DNA of 64,000 nt, taken from the NCBI RefSeq assembly GCF_012927105.1, contig NZ_JABBFV010000001.1:124001-188000 (forward strand). The letters run 5' to 3'. Positions 27,881 through 36,669 of the stretch are shown piece by piece. A program made the position numbers and the translations under genes. Within the stretch, counting starts at the first letter, position 1; each line of letters opens with the position of its first letter. Under the pieces are notes generated by a model. The model searched no databases. It saw nothing but the letters and a program-made list of their open reading frames with translations, and was not told the DNA's origin. The stretch comes from Sphingobium psychrophilum. Lineage in GTDB: Bacteria > Pseudomonadota > Alphaproteobacteria > Sphingomonadales > Sphingomonadaceae.

Positions 27881-28225
27881 TTGGCCCGCGTTACCGTCGA
27901 AGATTGCGTCGACAAGGTTACCAACCGTTTTGACCTCGTCCTTCTCGCTGCGCAGCGCGCACGGGAAATTTCCGGCGGGGCCGAGCTGACGCTCGACCGC
28001 GACCGCGACAAGAATCCGGTCGTCGCCCTGCGTGAGATCGCAGAGGAAACCGTATTGCCCGCCGATCTCCATGCTTCGGTCGTTGCGTCGCTGCAAAAGG
28101 TGCAGATTGATGACGACGATACGCCGGACGAGATCGGATCGATCGCCCAGTCGGCGGAGGCCCTGCGCCTCACCGCCGCTGCGCCGCCGCGCAACCAGAA
28201 TATCGGCGGCGATTACGACGGCTGA
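27881..28225 (+). CDS. rpoZ: RNA polymerase omega subunit
   Basis: 114 residues: [20 protein letters not shown] at the start, then QRAREISGG and [12 protein letters not shown], the diagnostic omega sequence. The start is TTG 27881, six nt after a near-perfect AGGAGG; no ATG or GTG fits. Omega helps assemble RNA polymerase and, in many bacteria, contributes to a ppGpp site. Followed by a strong terminator. Confidence 0.95.
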   Translation: MARVTVEDCVDKVTNRFDLVLLAAQRAREISGGAELTLDRDRDKNPVVALREIAEETVLPADLHASVVASLQKVQIDDDDTPDEIGSIAQSAEALRLTAAAPPRNQNIGGDYDG

Positions 28226-28252
28226 TCGCTGGACAAGTTTGGAGAGGAACGA

Positions 28253-28287
28253 AGGCCCGGCCTGCGTAAGCAGGACCGGGCCTCGCT
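28253..28287 (+). terminator. Rho-independent terminator after rpoZ
   Basis: Stem GGCCCGGCCTGC / GCAGGACCGGGCC with a short loop (one bulge), followed by TCGCTTTT. Confidence 0.75.
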
Positions 28288-28300
28288 TTTGGTGACGTAG

Positions 28301-28345
28301 AAAAAGGCGCGGGGGACGGCATGTCCCAAGCGCCTTTTGCGTTTT
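28301..28345. terminator. Bidirectional terminator between rpoZ and the convergent glycine-zipper gene
   Basis: Inverted repeat AAAAGGCGC / GCGCCTTTT with a 19-nt loop that itself can pair (GGGGGAC/GTCCC). A-rich on the left and T-rich on the right, so it can serve both strands. Confidence 0.7.
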
Positions 28346-28695
28346 TAGCAGCTGCCGTTGCGGTCGATCGCCCGGCCGGCCAGCGCACCAGCGCCCGCGC
28401 CGATGATCGTACCCGGCGCACGGTCGCCGCGGGTATCGACGGCCCGGCCCAGCAGGGCACCGGCTACACCGCCGACCAACAGGCCGGTGGTGCCGCCCGA
28501 CTTGCGGCAGCGATAGCGGTTGTCGTCACGATAGCTGCGACGCTGCGCATAACGGTCGCCACGATGATGATCGCTGCGATACTCGCGATGATGACCGCGA
28601 CGATCATGGTCGCGGGCGTAGGAGACGGACGGTGCGACCGCGCTCAGCGATGCGGCGGCAAGAGCGATGGCCAGGGCGGCTTTGCGAATGATCAT
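28345..28695 (-). CDS. Glycine-zipper (2TM) exported protein
   Basis: 116 residues. Signal peptide MIIRKAALAIALAAASLSAVAPSVSYA, an Arg/His/Asp-rich middle (about residues 28-65), then a glycine-zipper segment GGTTGLLVGGVAGALLGRAV ... GAGAGALAGRAI characteristic of 17-kDa-antigen/RcnB-neighbour type proteins that associate with the outer membrane. AGGAGAAG precedes the ATG at 28695. Function unknown. Confidence 0.78.
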   Translation of the reverse strand: MIIRKAALAIALAAASLSAVAPSVSYARDHDRRGHHREYRSDHHRGDRYAQRRSYRDDNRYRCRKSGGTTGLLVGGVAGALLGRAVDTRGDRAPGTIIGAGAGALAGRAIDRNGSC

Positions 28696-28807
28696 GTGAC
28701 TTCTCCTCAGACCTGTATTCTTTGACTGTGATCTGGGTATCGCATGAGCCACTTGTTTCGTTCCTGAACCGGCCTGTTATGCACCGTTCAGCTATGGCGC
28801 TAAGGTG

Positions 28808-29521
28808 CTAAAGCGACAGCGCCTGCTGCCCGCCGCCCAGTTCCGGCAGCGCCCAATCGATCGCGCCGCGGCCCTTGGCTTCCAGAAAGGCGTTGGCCCT
28901 GGAAAAGGGCCGCGATCCCAGAAAACCGTTATGCGCGGACAGGGGGGAGGGGTGGGCGGACTTGATCACCAGATGGCGGCTTTCGTCAACGAAGCCTGCC
29001 TTGCGCTGGGCATAGGCGCCCCACAGCAGGAAGACGACCGGCTCCTCCTTCTGTGCGACGATCCGCACCACCGCGTCGGTGAACAGTTCCCAGCCCTTGC
29101 CTTGATGCGACGCGGCCCGGCCCATCTCGACCGTCAATACGCTGTTGAGCAACAACACGCCTTGCCTCGCCCAATGCTCCAAAAAGCCATGGCTCGCCCG
29201 CGCGATGCCCAGGTCCGCCTGCATCTCCTTGTAGATATTGACCAGCGACGGCGGCGTGCGCACGCCCGGCTGCACCGAAAAACACAGGCCATGCGCTTGC
29301 CCTTCGCCATGATAGGGGTCTTGCCCCAATATCACGGCCTTCACCTGGTCCAGCGGCGTCAGGTCCAGCGCGTGAAAATATTCGCTGCCCTTGGGGAAGA
29401 TGCGTTTCCCCGCCGCTTTTTCTGCCCGCAGGAAATCCTTCAGCCCCTGCATATGCGGGGCGGCGAATTGGTCGGCCAGCGGCGCGCGCCAGCTTTCGTG
29501 CAGCTTGATGGTGTCGCTCAT
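28808..29521 (-). CDS. ung: Uracil-DNA glycosylase
   Basis: 237 residues, family A UDG. Water-activating motif [18 protein letters not shown] (catalytic Asp), [12 protein letters not shown], and the Leu-intercalation motif [18 protein letters not shown]. Removes uracil from DNA at the start of base excision repair. The start was taken at ATG 29521, where the protein aligns with the family ([19 protein letters not shown]); the open frame extends upstream without meaning. Confidence 0.95.
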   Translation of the reverse strand: MSDTIKLHESWRAPLADQFAAPHMQGLKDFLRAEKAAGKRIFPKGSEYFHALDLTPLDQVKAVILGQDPYHGEGQAHGLCFSVQPGVRTPPSLVNIYKEMQADLGIARASHGFLEHWARQGVLLLNSVLTVEMGRAASHQGKGWELFTDAVVRIVAQKEEPVVFLLWGAYAQRKAGFVDESRHLVIKSAHPSPLSAHNGFLGSRPFSRANAFLEAKGRGAIDWALPELGGGQQALSL

Positions 29522-29618
29522 GCCGCCTGATGGCGCGGGGCGCAAAGCCCTGTCAACCTGCCTCAATCGGGGGCAAAGCCTCTTGCCTCCCGCGCGCCGA
29601 TCCGCGACAGGAAAAATC

Positions 29619-30674
29619 ATGTCGTTTGCTCGCCCCGTCAGCCTGTTCGCCGCCTTTGGCCTATTCCTTGCCCCGCTGCCCAGCGCCGATGCCTTCGGTC
29701 CGCAGCCCAAGCCGCTGGTCCAGCAGAGCGCCGAAGCGAAATTGTTGGGCGAGTTCGCCCGCTTTGCCGCCCTGTCGGACGGTTCGGTCGGGATCGCGGT
29801 GCGCGACCTGCAAACGGGTGAGACGCAGGCACTGAATGGCGACACACTGTTCCCGATGGCCAGCGCTTACAAAGTCGCGGTGGCGGGGCGCATCTTCGCG
29901 CTGGTCGATGCGGGGCAGGCGCGCCTGGACGAACAGCTTGCGCTCGACCCTGCCTTGGCGAGCGAAGGCGGCATCGCCTGGATGTTCTCCCGCCCCGGCG
30001 CGAGCCTGTCGATCGACCGGCTGCTGGAACTGATGCTGCAAAAGAGCGACAATAATGCGACCGACGTGCTGGTCGCGCGTGCGGGCGGGCCGCAGGCGAT
30101 CACCGGCTTCGTGAACAAGCTGGGCGTCACCGGGCTGCGCGTCGACAGCGACACTGTGCATCTCCTCTACCGCGCCATGGGCATCCATCCGCTGGCGGGC
30201 AGCTTCCGCCAGAATGCGGACGCCGCCCGCCGCGCCGATCCGCAACTGGTCACGCGCGACATCCGCGATCTGCCCAATATGGCCTTCGCCAATGAAATAC
30301 AGGATACATCGACACCCTCGGCGATGCTCGACCTGATCGCCGCCTATGAATCGGGCCGCGCGCTGTCGGCGGCCAGCACCCAGCGCCTGTTCACCATCAT
30401 GGCGAATTGCGAAACGGGGAAGAAGCGCATCGTCGGCATGTTGCCACCCGGCACGGCGGTCGCGCACAAGACAGGGTCGTTGAACGGCATCGGCAATGAT
30501 GCGGGCGTGGTGCGTTTGCCTGACGGCCGCCGCTTCGCCATCGCGGTCTTCGTGATGAAGGACGGCAAGGGCCATGTGGCGCGGGATCGCATCATCGCGG
30601 AGGCGGCGCGGGCGGCCTATGACTATTTCCTCTATGCTCCCGACAGGGCGCACGGTCTGGCGCATAAGACTTAA
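29619..30674 (+). CDS. Class A beta-lactamase-like serine hydrolase
   Basis: 351 residues with signal peptide ([25 protein letters not shown]). Serine-enzyme motifs are present: SxxK as MASAYKV, SDN as KSDNNATDV, and KTG as [12 protein letters not shown]. The omega-loop, where class A enzymes carry Glu166 (ExxLN), is instead [17 protein letters not shown] after an insertion, so the deacylating Glu is not clearly there. It may be a true lactamase of a divergent branch, or a penicillin-binding/esterase-like hydrolase. The start is supported by ACAGGAAAA. Confidence 0.8.
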   Translation: MSFARPVSLFAAFGLFLAPLPSADAFGPQPKPLVQQSAEAKLLGEFARFAALSDGSVGIAVRDLQTGETQALNGDTLFPMASAYKVAVAGRIFALVDAGQARLDEQLALDPALASEGGIAWMFSRPGASLSIDRLLELMLQKSDNNATDVLVARAGGPQAITGFVNKLGVTGLRVDSDTVHLLYRAMGIHPLAGSFRQNADAARRADPQLVTRDIRDLPNMAFANEIQDTSTPSAMLDLIAAYESGRALSAASTQRLFTIMANCETGKKRIVGMLPPGTAVAHKTGSLNGIGNDAGVVRLPDGRRFAIAVFVMKDGKGHVARDRIIAEAARAAYDYFLYAPDRAHGLAHKT

Positions 30675-30726
30675 CAGCCACCGGCTGTGTCGTTACGCTT
30701 GCGGTCAAAGAGAGGATGCCAGACCT

Positions 30727-31098
30727 ATGGCCGTGACACGCATGAAGCGCTTCCGCGACTTTTGGCCCTATTATCTACAGGAACATGCACGTCCGGGCAC
30801 CCGCGCGCTGCATTATGCGGGCACCAGCCTGGTGGTGGCGCTGGTCGCCGCGGCACCCTTTGCCGGGCGATGGTGGATGGCGGCCGCCCTGCCGCTGGTG
30901 GGCTATGGTTTCGCCTGGGCCGGCCACAGCCTGATCGAACGCAATCGCCCCGCCACCTTCCGCTATCCGTTCTGGTCGCTGCGCGCCGATTTCGTCATGT
31001 GGTATCGCTTCCTGACCGGCCATATGGGGCGTGACCTGGCCCGCGCCGGGGTGCGCGCCGACGGCACGGTCGATCCGGCCCTGCGCGTCTCTGCCTGA
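30727..31098 (+). CDS. DUF962 (Mpo1-like) membrane protein
   Basis: 123 residues: FRDFWPYYLQEHARPGTRALHYAGT is the DUF962/Mpo1 hallmark (YLxEHxxPxNRxLHxxGT), followed by two membrane hairpins and a second conserved motif FAWAGHSLIERNRPATFRYPFWSLRADF. Yeast Mpo1 is an iron-dependent dioxygenase of 2-hydroxy fatty acids; the bacterial role is not established, but sphingomonads make 2-hydroxy fatty acids for sphingolipids, which makes a lipid role plausible. Confidence 0.8.
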   Translation: MAVTRMKRFRDFWPYYLQEHARPGTRALHYAGTSLVVALVAAAPFAGRWWMAAALPLVGYGFAWAGHSLIERNRPATFRYPFWSLRADFVMWYRFLTGHMGRDLARAGVRADGTVDPALRVSA

Positions 31099-31154
31099 TC
31101 GATTTGGCTGAGCGATCCGCTTGACCCGCCCCCGTGCTCTGCCAAAAGGGCGCG

Positions 31155-32222
31155 ATGATAGTATCCGCGACCTTCTCGCAGCCCGACCGGGCGACCCTGG
31201 CTGAGCGCTGGCAGGCTCTGGAGGCGCGGTCGGAAGGTAGTTTCTTCCTCGGCTGGACTTGGGTTGGTGCATGGCTCGACAGCTATGGCGTCCGGCCCGA
31301 TCTGCTCGCCGTCACGGACGCAGCGGGACAGGATGTGGCGCTGGCGCTGGTCGGCCATGCCATGCAGCCGCGCCTGCTGGGCGGCATTGCGACGCTCAGC
31401 CTCAACCAGTCGGGCGATCCCCAGGCCGATCGACCCTATGTCGAATATAATGGCCTGCTGACCGAAGCCGGGCGCGAAACGGAAGCCGACGCGGCCGCGA
31501 TCGCTGCCCTCACGCGCCGCCGCGACTGGCGGGCGCTGACGCTCAGCGGGATCGCGCCCGATTCGCCGCTGCTCGGCCTGCCCGCGCGCCGCCGCAACCG
31601 GATCGATGTGTCGCCCGTCTATCAGGTCGATCTCGACGCTGTACGCGCAGCCGACGGCGACTATCTGTCGCTGCTCAGCACCAATACGCGCAGCCAGATC
31701 CGCCGCGCGATGAAGGATCATGGCGGCCCGCTTCCCGATGTGGCTATTGGCGGCCTGGACGACGTCACGCCCTGGCTGGAAGAAATGGCCGTACTCAACG
31801 GCGGTCGCCATGCCGACAATGCCTGGGACGACGCCGGCTTCCGCGGTTTCGTCGGCACCATCTGCGCGCGGGGTCTGTCATCGGGTGCGGTGCAACTGCT
31901 GCGTTTCACCGATGCCGGTGGCGTGGTCGGGCTGCTGGTCAATTTCGTCCATCGCGGCGTGGCGATGAACTATCAGTCCGCCTTTGCCGCGCCGCGCACC
32001 CCCAAGGACAAGCCCGGCCTGCTGTGCCATACGGCGGCGGTCGGCCATTATGCTGTGCGCGGCCTGTCCCGCTATTCGCTGCTGGCGGGCAAGGATCGCT
32101 ACAAGCAGAGCCTTGCTACCTGCGAGGAATCGCTGGAATGGTGGGTGCTGGAACGGTTCAGCCCGCGCCTCGAAGCCGAAGCGCTGCTGCGCCGGTTGCT
32201 TAAGCGCCCAGCTTCCGCATGA
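31155..32222 (+). CDS. GNAT acyltransferase of the BioF2/CelD-like type (copy 1)
   Basis: 355 residues with the double-GNAT pattern of BioF2-like/FemAB-related proteins (FFLGWTWVGAWLDSY near the N terminus; NTRSQIRRAMKD mid-protein; RYSLLAGKDRYKQSLA near the end). Such proteins are common in exopolysaccharide and cell-envelope loci. ATG 31155 has AAAAGGG upstream. Its last 23 nt overlap the convergent cupin gene, whose operon contains a second member of the same family. Confidence 0.75.
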   Translation: MIVSATFSQPDRATLAERWQALEARSEGSFFLGWTWVGAWLDSYGVRPDLLAVTDAAGQDVALALVGHAMQPRLLGGIATLSLNQSGDPQADRPYVEYNGLLTEAGRETEADAAAIAALTRRRDWRALTLSGIAPDSPLLGLPARRRNRIDVSPVYQVDLDAVRAADGDYLSLLSTNTRSQIRRAMKDHGGPLPDVAIGGLDDVTPWLEEMAVLNGGRHADNAWDDAGFRGFVGTICARGLSSGAVQLLRFTDAGGVVGLLVNFVHRGVAMNYQSAFAAPRTPKDKPGLLCHTAAVGHYAVRGLSRYSLLAGKDRYKQSLATCEESLEWWVLERFSPRLEAEALLRRLLKRPASA

Positions 32223-33069
32223 TGCGATAGACGAGGCGACGGATGCCCTGCGCCTCCGGCCGCGAGGTGACCGTGCCGACAGGCAGGCCGCGCTTGCGCA
32301 GCAGCGCGTTGAAACTATGCAACTCGCCCTCCGCCACGCTGCGTTCCGACCGCCATGTCACCGACAGGCTGACCGACACGGTCGGGCCATTCTCGACGAA
32401 GTGCGGCGCCTTCACCGGCACATGGATCGCGTCGCCCGGCGCCAGCCGCACGGCCGTACCACGCGCCTTGAACCCGTCCTGCCAGACGAGGTTGCGGTGG
32501 CCGCCGCCATGGAAATCCTCGCTCTTCTGCGCCGGCACCAGATGCTGGTCGCGCGCGGGGAAGACGGTCATCGTCTTGATGCCCATGATCTGGAGCAGGA
32601 TATTATGCTCCGGGTCCATATGGAAAGGCGTGACGCTGCCAGGTGAGGAGAGAAAGATGAACGCCTCGCGATGCAGCATCGGCCCGGTCCGGTCCGCGAC
32701 GATCGGGGCCAGTTCCGCCAGCGCCGCGTCCAGCAGCGCGGCATAGGCCGGGTCGCGCTCGACATTCTTCAGCACCGCCCAGCTGCCATTGCTGTCGATC
32801 GTGCGGATCGTCTCGCCCAGCGTCAGCCCGTTGGACGGCGTATCCTCCGGCCGCACGCCAAGCGGCAGCTTGCCCAGATTATATTCGACCGAGGCGGCGG
32901 GCATCCGCTCGGCCAGCGTCGCCAGCGCGTCGAGCGTCAGCAGGCCGTGGCCGACCAGTCCATGGTGCAGCTTGGTCGATTGGTCGGGATAGGCGGCGGC
33001 AAAGGCGGCGCGCGCATCGTCGGGAAAAATGGCGTCGGCGGCCGGAGCGATCGGGCTATGGGCGGTCAT
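32200..33069 (-). CDS. Cupin-like/JmjC-type protein, probable Fe(II)/2-oxoglutarate oxygenase fold
   Basis: 289 residues. The jelly-roll core has HMDPEHN and, about 70 residues on, HVPVKAPHFVEN, giving the His-x-Asp...His metal triad of cupin_8/JmjC oxygenases. Start ATG 33069 has AAAGGAC and overlaps the stop of the upstream GNAT gene (ATGA). Substrate could be a protein or small molecule; the pairing with an acyltransferase points to modification of an envelope component. Confidence 0.72.
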   Translation of the reverse strand: MTAHSPIAPAADAIFPDDARAAFAAAYPDQSTKLHHGLVGHGLLTLDALATLAERMPAASVEYNLGKLPLGVRPEDTPSNGLTLGETIRTIDSNGSWAVLKNVERDPAYAALLDAALAELAPIVADRTGPMLHREAFIFLSSPGSVTPFHMDPEHNILLQIMGIKTMTVFPARDQHLVPAQKSEDFHGGGHRNLVWQDGFKARGTAVRLAPGDAIHVPVKAPHFVENGPTVSVSLSVTWRSERSVAEGELHSFNALLRKRGLPVGTVTSRPEAQGIRRLVYRIMRKLGA

Positions 33070-34196
33070 GCCTGTCCTTTCAGTTTTCTGGCGATCGCCT
33101 CCACTCCGTTGGCGAGTGCGAAGGCGGCGCCGCGCTGCATCCGGGCGATGCCGACGCCATGCAGGGCGATGCGATATTGCACGATGGTCCGCCGTTCCGC
33201 CCACAGGCTGTCGATCATCGGATGATCGGGGGCGGCGCAACTATCCATCCAGCCGATCGCCGGATCGGCCTGGACCGCGTTCAGATTGGCGATCTCGATC
33301 AGAACGCCCGGCGAAAAGCGGCCGAGCGTCTCGTCGAACGCGATCTTGAAGGAGAAAGCCCCTTCGCCATGGCGGAAATTGACCAGCATCGCGATCGCCC
33401 TGTCATCCAGGTCGATTCGCAGCATGTGCAGGCGTCCGGCGTCGAAGGCGGCGGCGCAGGCGGCGCGGAAGAAGGCGGCATCGGCCGGCTTGCACGCCAG
33501 CGCCGTGCCTTCCTGCCCCTTCCAGCCCGATGCCTCCAGCGCCAGGAAATCGCCGCACCATCGCGCCAGATCATCCCGTTCGGTCAGCAGGCGCGTCTCG
33601 ACAGCCCCCATCTCCGCCAGCCGTTTTTGCAGGCGGCGCAATTCCTTGCGCTTCTTGGACCGGACCTGCGTTTCCCAATAGGCGTCGCCGGTCAGGTCCG
33701 ACCGCAGCATGGCGCGATCATAGCGATGGATTTCCAGTCGCCCGCGCCTTTGCTCCACGCATAAGGCTTCCAGCGCCGCGGCATTGGCACCAGCGGCATC
33801 CAGCGCTTCGAGGTGTAGGAAACCGCGCGCCCAGGGCGCTGCGTCCAGCTGCGCCAGGAAGCTGCGCCACGCGGCGACTTCATGCCCCCGGCGGATGATC
33901 GGCGCGCCGAAGAAGCAATGATCGTGCATCCAGTTCGCCACGCAGCCGATCGGCAGACGGCCGTGGCGGGGCTTGCGGACGACGGGCAGCAGGCCGATCG
34001 CCCTATCGCCGTCGCGCGCCTCGATCAGGTGGATGTCTCCGTCGCCCACAAGATGATGGATCGCCGCGACCAGCATGTCGGGCGCATAGAAGGCGTTGGC
34101 CTCCGCGGTGTCGCGCGCCAGAGCCAGCCAGCGCGCCTGCTGGCTCTGCTCGATCAGGTCGCGCGACGGGAGCGCCGGATGGGATGCCATGTCCAT
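33066..34196 (-). CDS. GNAT acyltransferase of the BioF2/CelD-like type (copy 2)
   Basis: 376 residues with the same architecture as the gene at 31155: an N-terminal half-domain (HLIEARDGDRAIGLLPVV), central basic motif SKKRKELRRLQKRLAEMG, and C-terminal acetyltransferase half (LHMLRIDLDDRAIAMLVNF, FSFKIAFDETLGRFSPGVLIEI). First gene of a two-gene operon with the cupin-like protein. It is related to but clearly diverged from copy 1, and transcribed in the opposite direction. Confidence 0.77.
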   Translation of the reverse strand: MDMASHPALPSRDLIEQSQQARWLALARDTAEANAFYAPDMLVAAIHHLVGDGDIHLIEARDGDRAIGLLPVVRKPRHGRLPIGCVANWMHDHCFFGAPIIRRGHEVAAWRSFLAQLDAAPWARGFLHLEALDAAGANAAALEALCVEQRRGRLEIHRYDRAMLRSDLTGDAYWETQVRSKKRKELRRLQKRLAEMGAVETRLLTERDDLARWCGDFLALEASGWKGQEGTALACKPADAAFFRAACAAAFDAGRLHMLRIDLDDRAIAMLVNFRHGEGAFSFKIAFDETLGRFSPGVLIEIANLNAVQADPAIGWMDSCAAPDHPMIDSLWAERRTIVQYRIALHGVGIARMQRGAAFALANGVEAIARKLKGQA

Positions 34197-34355
34197 GGCC
34201 TTCGCTTAGGTGATAAAGATTAGAGGGGGGTAAAGATCGGCGAAAGTCTGAGCGTTCCGCGCGGCTTGCGGCGGATCAGGGCTTTACAAGCCGTGGTGGA
34301 TTGTCTGAGACGGGGGAGGGGACGCGCATCTGCACCCAGGCCAAGAGGGAAATGC

Positions 34356-35357
34356 ATGACGATCCTCGTTACCGGAGCTGCCGGATTCATCGGCATGCAT
34401 GTCGCCGACCGGCTTTTGGCGCAGGGCCATGCCGTGATCGGCATCGACAATATGAACGATTATTATCCGGTATCGCTGAAGCGGGACCGGATCGCCCGAT
34501 TGCAGGCCGACCATGGTCGGCTCTTCACCTTCCACGAACTGGATTTCGCTGACCTTGACGCGCTGCACGCCGCGCTGGCCGACCAGGTGATCGAGTCGAT
34601 CGTGCATCTGGGCGCGCAGGCGGGGGTGCGCTATTCGCTGATCAATCCCCATGCCTATGTCCGCTCCAACCTGGCAGGCCATGTCAACATGCTCGAACTG
34701 GCGCGGGAACGGCGGGTGCGGCATTTGGTTTATGCCTCCTCCTCTTCGGTCTATGGCGGCAACGACACGCTGCCCTTTCGGGTGGAGGACCGCGCCGACC
34801 ACCCCGTCTCGCTCTACGCCGCGACCAAGCGCGCCGATGAACTGATGAGCGAAACCTACGCTCATCTCTTCCGCATCCCCATGACGGGCCTGCGCTTCTT
34901 CACCGTCTATGGTCCTTGGGGGCGACCCGACATGGCGATGTGGATCTTCACCTCGAAGATACTGGCGGGCGAACCGATCCCGGTGTTCAACCATGGCCGG
35001 ATGCAGCGCGACTTCACCTATATAGACGACATCGTAAGCGGCATCATCGGCTGCCTCGATCATCCACCCGCCGACGATGGTGCGCCCAAAGCCGGGGGCA
35101 GTCGCGCGCCGCACCGGCTCTACAATATCGGCAATAACCAACCTGAAGAACTAATGCATCTGATCGCCGTGCTGGAAGACGCTCTGGGTCGCAAGGCCGA
35201 GATCGACTTCCAGCCGATGCAGCCTGGCGACGTGCACGCCACCTATGCAGACATCAGCGCGATCTCGCAGGATATTGGTTTCGCTCCGACAACGGGAATC
35301 GAGTCGGGCGTGCCGCGATTCGTGCAATGGTATCGTGACTATCATGCAACGCGATGA
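34356..35357 (+). CDS. NAD-dependent sugar-nucleotide epimerase (UDP-glucuronate 4-epimerase-like)
   Basis: 333 residues, extended short-chain dehydrogenase. Rossmann motif ILVTGAAGFIGMHVADRLL, catalytic SSSSVYGG...YAATK (Tyr-x3-Lys), and the RFFTVYGPWGRPDMA segment that is typical of UDP-glucuronate 4-epimerases (GalE/Cap1J group). Makes UDP-galacturonate or a relative for surface polysaccharide. AAGAGGG precedes ATG 34356. Confidence 0.87.
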   Translation: MTILVTGAAGFIGMHVADRLLAQGHAVIGIDNMNDYYPVSLKRDRIARLQADHGRLFTFHELDFADLDALHAALADQVIESIVHLGAQAGVRYSLINPHAYVRSNLAGHVNMLELARERRVRHLVYASSSSVYGGNDTLPFRVEDRADHPVSLYAATKRADELMSETYAHLFRIPMTGLRFFTVYGPWGRPDMAMWIFTSKILAGEPIPVFNHGRMQRDFTYIDDIVSGIIGCLDHPPADDGAPKAGGSRAPHRLYNIGNNQPEELMHLIAVLEDALGRKAEIDFQPMQPGDVHATYADISAISQDIGFAPTTGIESGVPRFVQWYRDYHATR

Positions 35358-35658
35358 CCGCATGATGCATGCGCACGTAGGAAATAGGAATTGGTTCCAC
35401 GGCTTGTCGCTATATATAATCAGTTCACCTTGCCGCTATCAGGGCTGACCGCCTGTGATTGCTGCGAATTTTCTTTCGCACTTGCAAAATAGATTGCCAT
35501 AAGTGCCTGAAACAGCGTAAGCCGTGCTCCCATGCTGGTTGCAAAATCAGCTAGGGGTCGCGGAACGAGGGAAAGACGACGCATCGAATACGATGGTTCG
35601 TCGCCGTTGATCCGGCCGGAGAGTTCGGCCGTGAGAAAGCGGATAAAAGGGCAAACGC
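35358..35658. other. Intergenic stretch before kdsD
   Basis: 301 nt without a convincing gene. AT-rich around 35400-35430 (CTATATATAATCAG), so a promoter for kdsD may be here, but I cannot fix its boxes. Confidence 0.4.
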
Positions 35659-36669
35659 GTGTCGACACCAGCTTCGAAGATCGTCCCGTTCGGCTCCGGC
35701 GGCCGTATCGTGGAGACTGCCTGCCGCAGTCTCTCGATTGCAGCTTTCGGGCTTAATGCGCTGGAGGCCAAATTTTCCGAACGGGAATTTGCCGCCACCT
35801 TCCTGCGCGTGATCGGCGTCATTATGAAAGTACGCGGCCGCGTGATCGTCACCGGCATCGGCAAGAGCGGCATCGTCGCGCGCAAGATGACCGCTACCCT
35901 CACCTCCACTGGCACACCCGCGATTTTCCTGCACCCTGCGGATGCGGGTCACGGCGATCTGGGCATGATCACCCCGGACGATGTCGTGCTGATGCTGTCC
36001 CATTCGGGCGAATCGACCGAACTCGGCCCGATCATCCATTATTGCAAGCGCTTCGCCATTCCGCTCGTGGCCATCACGGCCCAGCCCAACAGCACCGTCG
36101 CCATGGCGGCCGACATGTGCGTGGTGATGCCGGAAGTCGAAGAAGCCTGCCCCAATTCGCTCGCTCCCACGACATCGACCACGGTGCAGATGGCGCTGGG
36201 CGATGCGCTCGCCATCTCCTTGATGGAAATGCGCGGCTTTTCCGCCGACGACTTCCATAAATTCCATCCCAATGGCCGGCTCGGCGCGCAACTGGTCAAG
36301 GTGCGTGAACTGATGGCCACCGGCGACGACGTGCCGATGGTGTTGGAAGAGGCGTCGCTGCTGGACGCGACCATCGAAATGTCGCGCGCGCGCTTGGGTG
36401 GCACGGCGATCGTCGATCGCAACGGCCGGCTGATCGGTGCCTTTACGGACGGCGACCTGCGCCGCACCATAACCAGCAAGCAGAATCTGACCGAAAATGT
36501 GAGCCGCGCCATGACGTTGACGCCCTTTGCCGTCGGTCCTGACGAACTCGCGTCGGAAGCGATGCACTTGATGAACGAACGCAATATCATGCTGCTCTTC
36601 GTCTGCGACAATGGCCGCCTGATCGGGGCGGTCCATATGCACGACCTGCTCCACGCCGGCGTCGCCTGA
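35659..36669 (+). CDS. kdsD: D-arabinose 5-phosphate isomerase (KpsF/GutQ family)
   Basis: 336 residues starting at GTG 35659 (AAAAGGG site). SIS sugar-isomerase domain with VRGRVIVTGIGKSGIVARKMTATL and LSHSGESTE, then two CBS domains. Interconverts ribulose 5-phosphate and arabinose 5-phosphate, the first step of KDO synthesis. Directly coupled to kdsB downstream. Confidence 0.93.
   Translation: MSTPASKIVPFGSGGRIVETACRSLSIAAFGLNALEAKFSEREFAATFLRVIGVIMKVRGRVIVTGIGKSGIVARKMTATLTSTGTPAIFLHPADAGHGDLGMITPDDVVLMLSHSGESTELGPIIHYCKRFAIPLVAITAQPNSTVAMAADMCVVMPEVEEACPNSLAPTTSTTVQMALGDALAISLMEMRGFSADDFHKFHPNGRLGAQLVKVRELMATGDDVPMVLEEASLLDATIEMSRARLGGTAIVDRNGRLIGAFTDGDLRRTITSKQNLTENVSRAMTLTPFAVGPDELASEAMHLMNERNIMLLFVCDNGRLIGAVHMHDLLHAGVA

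Noticed and set aside
32243..33225. Long plus-strand open frames opposite the cupin-like and acyltransferase genes
   Set aside because: They are mirror frames of high-GC coding sequence; the minus-strand proteins have recognisable motifs and coupled starts, the plus-strand ones do not.
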